Assembly: GCA_031267005.1 (NCBI GenBank)
Contig: JAIRZX010000177.1
Coordinates: forward strand, 1 to 7,588
Direction: 5' to 3'
Length of the DNA: 7,588 bases
DNA from: Deltaproteobacteria bacterium
GTDB lineage: Bacteria > Desulfobacterota > Desulfarculia > Adiutricales > Adiutricaceae
Part shown: piece by piece, positions 1 to 6,135 of the stretch
How positions within the stretch are numbered: position 1 is the first letter of the stretch
How the letters are laid out: every line of letters starts with the position of its first letter
Notes under the pieces: generated by a model
Told to the model about the DNA's origin: nothing
Seen by the model: only the letters and a program-made list of their open reading frames with translations
Databases searched by the model: none
Position numbers and translations under genes: made by a program

Positions 1-1880
1 ATGACGACGTCGTCGTCTTTAAAGAGTTCTTGGCCGTCTCCTCCGTCAGTTTCACCGGCCTCGCCAAGCCTCGTCACTTCCGCGCTCCCGTCAGGCTTAA
101 GCACGGCAAGGCGGTCCAATGTCCTGAATCCGAGCAGCTGGTACGTGGATATCCAGGCGCGTCCACTTTTCCGCGGGAGGCTGCGGGCGTCGGCGCCGAA
201 AAACCACGAACGGTAACCCCAGCCGATGGCCGCCAAAAGCGTAGGGCCAATGTCTATCTGGCTTGAAAGCGTATCGACTTTTTTTGGGGCGAAGAATTTG
301 GGGCCGTAGATTACCGAGACGATTCCGTAAGCGTCAGGCGGCACTTCGGTCTTGCCGGCTATGGATGACGGGTGGTCGCCCACGAATACGAATACTGTGT
401 CGTCGAACCAGGGCTTCAGGCTGGCTTTTTGTATATATTCACCAATCGCGAAATCAGAGTAGCGCACTGCCGCTTCGCGGGATCCCTGTTCCATGCCAAT
501 TTTGCCTTCGGGGAACGTGAAAGGGCGGTGGTTGGAGGTCGTGAGAAGCACTTGGTGGAACGGAACGCCGTTCTCGCGGCTGAGGTCGGCGAGCCTCAAG
601 CTTTCGGAATACATATCCTCGTCGCATTGGCCCCAGGCGTTCGCGAAAGTCCTGTTGCCCTTGGAGAAATCGAGCTTGTCGGTAATCCGGTACCCGTTTC
701 CTTCGAAAAAGGCGTTCATGTTGTCAAAGAAACCTACGCCCCCGTATACGAAGTCAAGCGAATAGCCCCTAATCCTGAATGGCGTCCCCAGGGTGAAGAG
801 CCCGCCGTTGTCAGCCCTGCGCACGATTGAGTTTCCCGGCGTGGGCGGCACGCTCAGCATTACCGCCTCGATCCCCCTGACCGTCCGCGTACCGGTGGAC
901 ATCATCCGCCCGAAGGAAATCCCTTGGGACGCGAGGGCGTTGAGACTGGGAGTCAGTTCTCCCAGCCAGGAGCTTCCCATGCTCTCCATGAGCACTATCA
1001 CGACGTTGGGGCGGGGGACGGGGAATCCCGCGCCTGAATCTGCCGGGCCGCGGAGAGGCGGGCGTCCCGTATCCAGGCCGCCTGAGGCGGAAGCGCCGGA
1101 AATTTCGGAAAGCGCGACTTTGAAGGCTTCGCCGCTGTCAATCGTCATGTAGAAGGCCCGGTAGTCGAGCTGGTTTCCCAGATACGCCGAGAACAGTTCG
1201 TAGAGTCCGTTTTTCGCGAACTCGTTCCATTGCCTGTCGCGCTCGTTTCCGAACGGCGAGAACCAAAAGAACGTAACGGTCGCCGCCAGGCACAAAGCCC
1301 CGAGCGCTCCGAGCCTCACGCCCAGGCGGGCTTCGCAGCTGATCGAATTTCCGCCTTCCGGCGCGGCGCGTTTCCCCCTGATCCCCGTCCTGACGAACTC
1401 GGTCGCGCCCAAGGAGAACGCGGCTACCCCTGCGAGCACCGATCCCAGGGGGTACGATTCGATCGCGTTGTCCATGAGTTCGGTCGTATAGACGAGATAG
1501 TCCACCGCGATGAAGTTGAATCGGCAGCCGAACTCCTCCCAAAAAAAATACTCGGCAAACGAGGTGAATACAGCGAAAGCCGAGAAGGCGAATGCTGTTG
1601 CGGCCGCGTAGACGACGCCTATCTTTGAACGGATAAACTTCGCCGTAGGCAGGAGCATGAGGGCGCAGGGCACCAAAAACGCGAAAGAAAGCGCGGCCAA
1701 GTCGTTTGCGGCTCCTTTCGCGAACCCGGCGGCCATGCTTGCCGAAGGCGGCAGATCCGCCTGGAACGCCGCGGAGAGAGCCAGCCTCAATACTGCGTTC
1801 GCGGCAAGGAAAACTACGGCTAGCCGCGAGAGGAAACGTATCCTGTAATCGGCCGCTATCGTTATGAAAAAACCCGGCAT
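1..1880 (-). CDS. LTA-synthase/MdoB-like phosphoglycerol (or phosphoethanolamine) transferase, partial
   Basis: This is a polytopic inner-membrane enzyme with a periplasmic alkaline-phosphatase/sulfatase-fold domain; 626 residues are visible and the C-terminus is cut off. About five hydrophobic helices occupy roughly residues 15-38, 60-80, 86-108, 143-160 and 188-206, the usual LtaS layout. The catalytic domain begins at PNVVIVLMES (291-300, E299 likely a metal ligand). STGTRTVRG (328-336) carries the probable nucleophile, T331 or T333. Next come SNHRPF (449-454, H451), FVGDHP (499-504, metal ligands D502 and H503) and QIDIGPTLLAAIG (541-553). Family members move a phospholipid-derived head group onto lipoteichoic acid, glucans or other envelope acceptors; the donor and acceptor here cannot be read. 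The ATG at 1880 has GGAG five bases upstream. It is the last visible gene of the regulator-kinase-PAP2 series, but a gap of about 140 bp with its own candidate operator suggests a separate promoter. An EptA-like or other sulfatase-fold role is possible. Confidence 0.93.
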   Translation of the reverse strand, partial: MPGFFITIAADYRIRFLSRLAVVFLAANAVLRLALSAAFQADLPPSASMAAGFAKGAANDLAALSFAFLVPCALMLLPTAKFIRSKIGVVYAAATAFAFSAFAVFTSFAEYFFWEEFGCRFNFIAVDYLVYTTELMDNAIESYPLGSVLAGVAAFSLGATEFVRTGIRGKRAAPEGGNSISCEARLGVRLGALGALCLAATVTFFWFSPFGNERDRQWNEFAKNGLYELFSAYLGNQLDYRAFYMTIDSGEAFKVALSEISGASASGGLDTGRPPLRGPADSGAGFPVPRPNVVIVLMESMGSSWLGELTPSLNALASQGISFGRMMSTGTRTVRGIEAVMLSVPPTPGNSIVRRADNGGLFTLGTPFRIRGYSLDFVYGGVGFFDNMNAFFEGNGYRITDKLDFSKGNRTFANAWGQCDEDMYSESLRLADLSRENGVPFHQVLLTTSNHRPFTFPEGKIGMEQGSREAAVRYSDFAIGEYIQKASLKPWFDDTVFVFVGDHPSSIAGKTEVPPDAYGIVSVIYGPKFFAPKKVDTLSSQIDIGPTLLAAIGWGYRSWFFGADARSLPRKSGRAWISTYQLLGFRTLDRLAVLKPDGSAEVTRLGEAGETDGGDGQELFKDDDVV

Positions 1881-1894
1881 AACCTCTCCGGCGA

Positions 1895-1900
1895 ATTATA
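1895..1900 (-). promoter_or_regulatory. TATAAT hexamer just upstream of the transferase gene
   Basis: Read on the minus strand there is a perfect TATAAT, with no convincing -35 box 16-18 bp upstream. A small inverted repeat (GCTTC-ATC-GAAGC, about 1903-1915) lies immediately upstream. Initiation from this hexamer would begin almost at the Shine-Dalgarno sequence and leave a leader of only about 8 nt, so it may be fortuitous. A less perfect -10-like stretch within 1938-1946 (TATCTT on the minus strand) would sit better relative to the GTAAC boxes. Confidence 0.3.
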
Positions 1901-1947
1901 TAAGCTTCATCGAAGCCTAGACTTTGCCGGGAGGATAAGATATTTTC

Positions 1948-2010
1948 AGTAACTGAAGAATTTTAGCGAGTAACGAAATGTAACGCTGAAGTAACAGTTT
2001 CGACGCTCTC
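1948..2010. repeat. Three degenerate 21-bp tandem units
   Basis: Three successive 21-bp blocks start at 1948, 1969 and 1990, each opening with AGTAAC. The remaining positions are poorly conserved. The array fills most of the AT-richer gap between the PAP2 stop codon and the transferase start. It may be a decayed tandem repeat or simply spaced regulator half-sites; the sequence alone does not decide. Confidence 0.5.
1949..1995. promoter_or_regulatory. Candidate CpxR-type operator, direct GTAAC repeats
   Basis: On the plus strand GTAAC begins at 1949, 1970, 1980 and 1991. The last three form GTAAC-N5-GTAAC-N6-GTAAC, so successive half-sites fall on the same face of the helix. The known E. coli CpxR box is GTAAA-N5-GTAAA, and OmpR-family regulators generally bind tandem half-sites 10-11 bp apart. 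The site lies about 70-115 bp upstream of the transferase start and in the same window as a CpxR-like regulator, so binding by that regulator is a reasonable inference. The GTAAC copies also mark a 21-bp repeat, which is an alternative explanation. Confidence 0.5.
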
Positions 2011-2019
2011 AAATTAAAT

Positions 2020-2742
2020 TTATGGCGTCATGGGTTTGAGGATTAATCTTTGGAGAAAATTTATGATGCCCAGGGCAAGGAACATGGTCGTCAAGGTATG
2101 CGTCAAGAAGTGCTCACCCCTGGCCATTTGGTAAATCCCCATTGCCCATCCAGCAAGAATGCCCAGCCAGAACAGCGCCCTTTGAAGATTTCTGCGCGTC
2201 GGCAGCGCGCCGAGCGACGAGAGCGCGAAGCCGCCGCTGGCATGCCCCGCCGGAAAGCTGCCCCCCCCGGAGGTGGCGCCCGAACCCAACAGGGCTCCGA
2301 AATACCCCACGTGCGGCCGGGAGCCTCCGTAGACGGCGAGATCGAACGGCCCGTAAACTCCGGTCGACGACTTCAGGGCCGCTACGGCCAGGGGAACCAG
2401 CGCCAAGCTCAATACGGCCGCGAGAGCCGGGCCTTTCCATTTTTTTAGCCGCGCCTTTAAAGGGCAGCGGATGCTCGCCAGGATAAAGACGGCGAGGAGC
2501 GCCAAACCCGCGGATACGATAATGATTTTAGGAGCGGTATACGCCAGAAGCTTGTGGCTTTCATGGAATTTCCTGGATATGAGCCATGCGCCGTCCCGGA
2601 AGAAGGGAGCCTGCGCAAGCCGGTCCAATGCAGTAACGCTTTCGGCGGCTACGGAGAGGAATGCCGCCGCAAACCAGAGGAGCGCGCGGCGCAACGAGGG
2701 GGAGCCGGTTGCGCGGGAAGTCGGGCTTAAGATTTCGCTCAT
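2020..2742 (-). CDS. PAP2-superfamily membrane phosphatase
   Basis: This 240-residue integral membrane protein has hydrophobic helices near 20-36, 68-91, 105-122, 170-180, 187-205 and 216-233. PAP2 signature blocks are present in variant form. K124 precedes GPFDLAVYGGSRP (131-143) and stands for the KxxxxxxRP block. FPAGHAS (163-169, H167) stands for PSGH. ARGEHFLTH (207-215; R208, H211, H215) stands for the third block with the catalytic histidine. The RG-x-HF-x-(S/T)H form is typical of a branch of bacterial membrane PAP2 enzymes, probably COG3907. Such enzymes remove phosphate from lipid substrates such as lipid A, undecaprenyl pyrophosphate or phosphatidic acid; which one applies here is unknown. 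The ATG at 2742 has only a weak ribosome site (GGAAG eight bases upstream). It lies 105 bp downstream of the kinase and 139 bp upstream of the transferase, all on one strand, which suggests a joint envelope-lipid function. Confidence 0.9.
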   Translation of the reverse strand: MSEILSPTSRATGSPSLRRALLWFAAAFLSVAAESVTALDRLAQAPFFRDGAWLISRKFHESHKLLAYTAPKIIIVSAGLALLAVFILASIRCPLKARLKKWKGPALAAVLSLALVPLAVAALKSSTGVYGPFDLAVYGGSRPHVGYFGALLGSGATSGGGSFPAGHASGGFALSSLGALPTRRNLQRALFWLGILAGWAMGIYQMARGEHFLTHTLTTMFLALGIINFLQRLILKPMTP

Positions 2743-2747
2743 CCTGA

Positions 2748-2860
2748 AAGCTTCCAGTTATCCCGTAAGTTTTAAGGTGCCCCTCAGGTTTAAGGCTCCC
2801 CGTGATGTTTCATGCGTCCCGCATGTTTCCAAATGCCCTGCAAGCTTTCAGGCATCTCGG
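2748..2860. repeat. Six degenerate 19-bp tandem units between kinase and PAP2
   Basis: Six consecutive units begin at 2748, 2767, 2786, 2805 (18 bp), 2823 and 2842. On the plus strand each opens with A-N-G, then a pyrimidine and TT, and ends in a C-rich stretch such as TCCCG or CCCTG. Unit 1 (AAGCTTCCAGTTATCCCGT) and unit 6 (AAGCTTTCAGGCATCTCGG) are clearly related; the middle units match only in part. The array fills the whole kinase-PAP2 gap, and unit 6 covers the kinase stop codon and its last codons. There are no spacers, so it is not a CRISPR. It would be transcribed if the four genes share a message. Confidence 0.65.
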
Positions 2861-3966
2861 CTCTCGGAGTACGCTGGAAGGGTAACCGTAACTTTAAGGC
2901 CAGGGAGCGCGTTTTCCGCAACGACGTTCCCGCCGTGCTGGACAGCCGTTTCCCTTGCGAGGGCGAGGCCGAGGCCGACACCGCCGCTGGCTCGCGCGCG
3001 GGACCCGTCCACCCTGTAGAAGGCATGGAAGATGTCCTCAAGTTCCCCTTCCGGAACTCCTGGGCCGAAGTCCCTTACGCTCACATGCACGGTCCCGCCC
3101 ATCAGCCGGCAGGCGACCTTCACTTCGCCGCCCTCGGGCCCGTAGAACATGCCGTTGGCGATTATGTTGCCGAGCATGCGTTCCAGCCTCGGGCCGTTCC
3201 CGTAGACAGCGAGATCCCCGAGCTTGTCGACGCTGACCCACCTGCCGGAGTTTTCGCCCTGGAACGAGAAGTCTTCGGCGAGATCTTCGGCAGTCTTCCC
3301 GATGTCGACCGGGCCGTTCCCTCCGGGCGCGAGCGCCCTGTCCCTCGACGTCTCCAGGAGAAGCGCGATCATCTTCTCCATTCTCGCGACCTCTTTAGAC
3401 AGCCGCCTGGCCATGAAAACCGTCTCGTCTTCTTCGGCCTTTTCCCCGCCGCGGCGGGAGCGTCCGATTATTTCCGCGGCTACCGAAATCCTCGTCAGCG
3501 GGGAGCGGAGCTCGTGGGAGATGTCCGCCAGGAGCCTGCGTTCGTTCTGGCGCTGGGACTTTATAGTTTCAGCCATGACGTTGAAGCTCCGCGCCAGCAC
3601 GTCGAAGGCGTCATTCCCGTTTCCGGCTACGGGGAGGCGGATATCCAGGTTCCCCCTGGCTATGGCCCGGGAGGCCTTGGCAATCCTGTCGAGTTTTCCC
3701 GTGAGGAGCCGGGAAAGGAACCAGCCGCAGGCAAGCGAGGGGAAAACGATCCAAAAGACCCACAGCGCCGCCTCCTCCCAGAACCAGAAGCCTCCCGCGC
3801 GCCCGCCCAGAGCCATGACGGCCAGCGGTTCCCCGATTAGCTCCACTGCCCCCACCACGAAAGCCAGAAGGCCGGAGAGCAGGGCGAAAGCCTTCCAAAA
3901 GAGCGGTGCCGCGTTCAACCTGGCTTTCATCCGGGTTTTAATCCCGGCGGCCGGGCAGGCTTTCAT
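2848..3966 (-). CDS. OmpR-partner sensor histidine kinase, CpxA/PmrB-like, short periplasmic loop
   Basis: This is a 372-residue inner-membrane histidine kinase. Helix 1 is near 20-41 and helix 2 near 66-87. The 24 residues between them include E42, E46 and the aromatic-acidic stretch GFWFWEE (59-65). A HAMP domain follows (about 85-140), then the H-box ISHELRSPLTRI (149-160, phospho-acceptor H151). The ATPase domain has the N-box GNIIANGMFYGP (266-277; N267, N271), the G1 box DFGPGVP (299-305), the F-box FHAFYR (313-318) and the G2 box GVGLGLALA (329-337). The start at 3966 is chosen because its ATG overlaps the regulator stop as ATGA and follows a GGGGGA ribosome site; a longer in-frame opening only shadows the regulator gene. 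It autophosphorylates and should pass phosphate to the adjacent regulator. The short loop argues for intramembrane or surface-charge sensing rather than binding of a soluble ligand. Confidence 0.95.
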   Translation of the reverse strand: MKACPAAGIKTRMKARLNAAPLFWKAFALLSGLLAFVVGAVELIGEPLAVMALGGRAGGFWFWEEAALWVFWIVFPSLACGWFLSRLLTGKLDRIAKASRAIARGNLDIRLPVAGNGNDAFDVLARSFNVMAETIKSQRQNERRLLADISHELRSPLTRISVAAEIIGRSRRGGEKAEEDETVFMARRLSKEVARMEKMIALLLETSRDRALAPGGNGPVDIGKTAEDLAEDFSFQGENSGRWVSVDKLGDLAVYGNGPRLERMLGNIIANGMFYGPEGGEVKVACRLMGGTVHVSVRDFGPGVPEGELEDIFHAFYRVDGSRARASGGVGLGLALARETAVQHGGNVVAENALPGLKVTVTLPAYSESRDA

Positions 3967-4673
3967 TTCTCTTCCCCCGCCATGAGATAAACGTACCCTT
4001 CTCCCCTCACCGCTTTGATTCGCTCGCCCCCGTCCTTGCGGGGGCCCAGTTTCCTGCGGAGGCGGCTGACCAGCATGTCCAGGCTGCGGTCCATCGGATA
4101 GGCCTGGTGGCCGAAAAGGGATTTGTACAGGAACTCGCGGCCTACGACCTCGCCCGCCTTTTCTGCCAGGTGACTCAACAGGCGCATCTCCGGCACGGTA
4201 AGTTCCTGGGTCTTGGCGCCTATCACCGCGCAAAGGGCTTTGCGGTTTATGCTTAAGTCGCCCACCCGCAGTACGGCCGCGCGCGCGGGTTCCTGGCCGC
4301 CAAGCGACGAGCGCCTGACGAGGGCCCTGAGCCTGGCCGCCAGCTCCCTCGGGCTGAAGGGCTTCGGAAGGTAGTCGTCGGCGCCCGCCTCCAGTCCCAC
4401 CACCCTGTCTATCTCCTCTCCCCTCGCGGACAGCATGAGCACGGGGAGCCTTGCCGTGGCTCCCTCGGACCGCAGCCTTCGGAGCACTTCGAAGCCGTTC
4501 ATGCCGGGGAGCATGACGTCCAGCACGACCGCTCCGAAACCTCCGGAGGCCGACTCGCGCAAGCCCCGTTCCGGAGTGTCGGCGTGGGCGCAGAGGAATC
4601 CCTCCTCGCGCAGGTACCTTTCCACGAGCGCAAAGAGTTCGGCGTCGTCGTCAATGATGAGTATCCGCGTCAT
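3963..4673 (-). CDS. OmpR/PhoB-family response regulator, CpxR-like
   Basis: This is a 236-residue cytoplasmic response regulator. The receiver domain (1-120) has the acidic pocket D8-D10, phospho-acceptor D52 in LDVMLPGMNG (51-60), S82 at the switch position and K104 in YLPKPF (101-106). The winged-helix DNA-binding domain (about 132-231) carries the recognition-helix region DRSLDMLVSRLRRKLG (195-210), followed by RKDGG and RGEGYVYLM. The DRS-LDM, RRKL and RKDG elements resemble E. coli CpxR more than PhoB, from memory rather than alignment. It leads the series and is translationally coupled to the kinase by a 4-bp overlap. The ATG at 4673 is in the expected place before TRILIIDDD, but no GGAGG-type ribosome site precedes it, only AGAG. 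Candidate targets are the GTAAC sites upstream of the transferase and EamA genes. No such site is seen upstream of its own start. Confidence 0.96.
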   Translation of the reverse strand: MTRILIIDDDAELFALVERYLREEGFLCAHADTPERGLRESASGGFGAVVLDVMLPGMNGFEVLRRLRSEGATARLPVLMLSARGEEIDRVVGLEAGADDYLPKPFSPRELAARLRALVRRSSLGGQEPARAAVLRVGDLSINRKALCAVIGAKTQELTVPEMRLLSHLAEKAGEVVGREFLYKSLFGHQAYPMDRSLDMLVSRLRRKLGPRKDGGERIKAVRGEGYVYLMAGEEK

Positions 4674-4745
4674 CGGAGGCTCTGAAGCATTTTTGTCCGA
4701 ACTGAGCAGCGGGCCGGCCGAATGGAGCGTACGGGCCGACGCGTC

Positions 4746-4960
4746 TCAAGCCTTCTATGTTCTTCCATACCCTTGCCGCGCCTTTCCATGTTCTGCCATG
4801 CCTTGCCGCGCCTTTCCATGCGCTTCCGTGTCCTTCCGCGCCGTGCCGCGCCGTGCTTTGCCTTGCCTTTCCATGCGCTTCAATTTCCTTCAGCGCCATC
4901 CCTTGCCCTTCCGAGCCCTTCCATGCCGTTCTCGGCCGTTCCGCGCGTTTCCGATCGCGT
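4746..4960. repeat. Degenerate pentanucleotide array, 43 units in one phase
   Basis: From 4746 every fifth base restarts a pentamer drawn mostly from CCATG, CCTTG, CCGCG, CCTTT, CCGTG, CGCTT and CCCTT (plus strand). The phase holds without a slip for about 215 bp. Higher-order copies exist: CCTTGCCGCGCCTTTCCATG occurs exactly at 4771 and again at 4801, and CCTTTCCATGCGCTT at 4811 and 4866. The period is not a multiple of three, so the array has not been maintained as protein code, although it keeps several chance reading frames open. It ends about 70 bp upstream of the regulator start, so it probably lies in that gene's promoter or leader. If transcribed towards the regulator, the RNA would be purine-rich. 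No terminator or convincing promoter is visible in the rest of 4674-5040. Confidence 0.85.
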
Positions 4961-5040
4961 TAGCGTTGTTCTAGCGGCTCTGAAACTGCTGTCCGCCGGG
5001 CGGTTGCGCGTTCCGGGAGGATTGGCGGATACCGCAGTTG

Positions 5041-5454
5041 TCACAAGATAATGACCGCCGAGCCTAAAGTTACCAGAATCCCTCCAGTTGCCGTCTTGAA
5101 GGTGCAAGGCTCGCCCAAAACCAAAAATGACAGGAGTATCGTTACCGGGACGCTCAGCTTGTCCACGGGCGCGACCTTGGACACGTCCCCCAGTTGCAGG
5201 GCTTTGAAGTAAAACAGCCAGGACAGACAGGTAGTTATCGCCGACAGAAACAGAAACAGAAGCGAGTTGGCCGACGCCGCCTTGACTCCATTCGCGGCTC
5301 CGGTGAACAGGACGATACCCCAGCTCAGAAAGAGAATAAAGCTTACCCGTATGGCCGTCGCCAGGTTCGAGTCCATGTCCGTCAGGCCGATCTTTGAAAA
5401 GATCGCGGTAAGCGACGCGAACACGGCCGCCAGCACCGCAAAGAACGCCCACAT
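5041..5454 (-). CDS. Half-size EamA/DMT-family membrane protein
   Basis: This is a 137-residue protein with four to five hydrophobic segments (about 2-20, 31-52, 64-83, 97-113 and 120-136). It corresponds to a single EamA repeat; full transporters have two repeats and about ten helices in roughly 300 residues. Conserved features include FSKIGL (19-24), SWLFYFKALQLG (79-90) and DKLSV (98-102) before the last helices. Stand-alone single-repeat EamA proteins of 135-145 residues are known (probably COG2510) and presumably dimerise; the substrate is unknown. The ATG at 5454 is chosen because GGAGG lies six bases upstream and the hydrophobic N-terminus begins there. A longer opening to 5658 would add about 68 polar residues unlike the family. 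A perfect GTAACGTTAC palindrome (5466-5475) abuts the ribosome site. It shares the strand of the regulator series, but a 367-bp gap with the pentamer array separates them, so co-transcription is doubtful. Confidence 0.9.
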   Translation of the reverse strand: MWAFFAVLAAVFASLTAIFSKIGLTDMDSNLATAIRVSFILFLSWGIVLFTGAANGVKAASANSLLFLFLSAITTCLSWLFYFKALQLGDVSKVAPVDKLSVPVTILLSFLVLGEPCTFKTATGGILVTLGSAVIIL

Positions 5455-5604
5455 GGTTTTCCTCCGTAACGTTACCCGGCCGAGTTCCGGCAGTTTAGGG
5501 CCATACCGGACGTTTCCGGTTCGAGCCAACGGCTTGTGCCGCCCGGAAAAGCCTACGGGCCAAGCCGATGCCCGTCCCGCTCCCCTGAGGTTTCTTTCCC
5601 TTAC
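5455..5604 (-). promoter_or_regulatory. Long GC-rich structured leader of the EamA gene
   Basis: If transcription starts from the TATAAT at 5611-5616, the message has an untranslated leader of about 150 nt. It holds several short inverted repeats, including ACCGGA-CGTT-TCCGGT (5505-5520), CGGC-N4-GCCG and GCCG-N5-CGGC. It matches no riboswitch class I can recognise: I looked for GEMM, cobalamin, TPP, guanidine and fluoride cores. It may simply be GC-rich spacer. Confidence 0.35.
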
Positions 5605-5610
5605 GGGGTC

Positions 5611-5616
5611 ATTATA
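5611..5616 (-). promoter_or_regulatory. Candidate -10 box of the EamA gene
   Basis: A perfect TATAAT reads on the minus strand here. The hexamer 17 bp upstream (GCAGCC) does not resemble a -35 box. A consensus -10 without a -35 is typical of activator-dependent promoters, and a tandem half-site lies about 65 bp upstream of the predicted start. Confidence 0.5.
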
Positions 5617-5658
5617 GCCTAAAACAATCCCCCGGCTGCTGCTAAATCTTGAATGCAA

Positions 5659-5678
5659 TGTAACAGATTGTCACAGAT
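5659..5678. promoter_or_regulatory. Tandem 10-bp operator candidate upstream of the EamA gene
   Basis: TGTAACAGAT is followed directly by TGTCACAGAT: two 10-bp direct repeats differing at one base. They contain GTAAC-N5-GTCAC, close to the CpxR box GTAAA-N5-GTAAA and similar to the GTAAC-N5-GTAAC site at 1970-1984. The minus-strand reading (CTGTGAC/CTGTTAC) also recalls a PhoB box, though PhoB repeats are 11 bp apart. The centre lies about 65 bp upstream of the start predicted from the TATAAT at 5611-5616. Confidence 0.5.
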
Positions 5679-5811
5679 TAAGTGTATTTCGTTTTAAAAT
5701 TTTCTGCCATTTCCCCCAACGAAACCGATTCGTTCGACATCCCTTCTGGTCGCGGCTTAACGGATGCCTGGGCAGAACGGACGCCAACGTTTAAAGGCTC
5801 TGGACTGCCCA

Positions 5812-5902
5812 TCAAGCTTCAAGCACCAAGTCCCATCCCTTCAGCCATTAGCCTCATGGCTCATGGCTCAAGACTCTCGCCTCAAGGCTCTCGGCTCAAG
5901 AC
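5812..5902. repeat. Degenerate heptanucleotide array, 13 units
   Basis: Thirteen in-phase heptamers start at 5812. The best-conserved are TCATGGC (twice in a row, 5854-5867), TCAAGAC, TCTCGCC, TCAAGGC, TCTCGGC and TCAAGAC (5868-5902). The first half is more decayed. The consensus is roughly TCAAGGC. It resembles in kind, not in sequence, the short tandemly repeated heptamers known from cyanobacteria. Confidence 0.75.
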
Positions 5903-6135
5903 AGAGCTTTGGCCCGGTCGCCCGTCCCTGCCTCTTCAGTTCCCTCTACTCAAACCCATCTGCATTCCCATCCTTAGGCTTTGCCGTTCCTTTTAAATGT
6001 TCCGCCCGCCCTCGGATATCGTATTGGCTTGGCGCGGGAGACCTCCGAGAGAATGGAACTGCGGGTTCGCCGTATTGGATCGGAGGCATGCTCCAGCCTT
6101 GGCGCTCTATTCCTGGGGCGAGCCCGCCTGGCCCG

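Noticed and set aside
372..830. Plus-strand openings across 1-1850 and a minus-strand one at 1138-1542
   Set aside because: They are shadows of the continuous minus-strand transferase frame, which carries conserved family motifs throughout.
2748..2860. CRISPR array
   Set aside because: The units are contiguous and degenerate with no unique spacers, and no cas gene is present.
2812..3840. 342-codon plus-strand opening opposite the kinase gene
   Set aside because: It lies antisense to a kinase with every expected motif. Its translation has no domain and is a GC-rich shadow.
3967..4233. N-terminal extension of the kinase
   Set aside because: It would overlap the regulator gene by 270 bp with arginine/proline-rich sequence. 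The ATGA overlap at 3963-3966 with a GGGGGA site is the natural start.
4435..4974. Plus-strand openings and a minus-strand one (4651-4899) through the pentamer array
   Set aside because: A 5-bp period cycles through all frames, so long openings come from repeats without stop triplets. They also overlap the regulator gene.
4975..5040. Terminator after the EamA gene
   Set aside because: An AACTGC/GCAGTT pair and a small GC hairpin can be drawn, but the loop is about 45 nt and there is no T-run.
5516..5530. GGTTCGAGCC, reminiscent of a tRNA T-loop
   Set aside because: The flanks do not form a T-stem, and no acceptor or anticodon arm can be drawn around it.
5455..5658. N-terminal extension of the EamA protein from a TTG
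   Set aside because: The 68 extra residues are polar and unlike the family, and a consensus GGAGG six bases before the ATG at 5454 fixes the start.
5659..5678. PhoB box
   Set aside because: The half-sites are 10 bp apart rather than 11 and include GTAAC. The linked regulator looks CpxR-like, so a Cpx-type site was preferred, though Pho control is not excluded.
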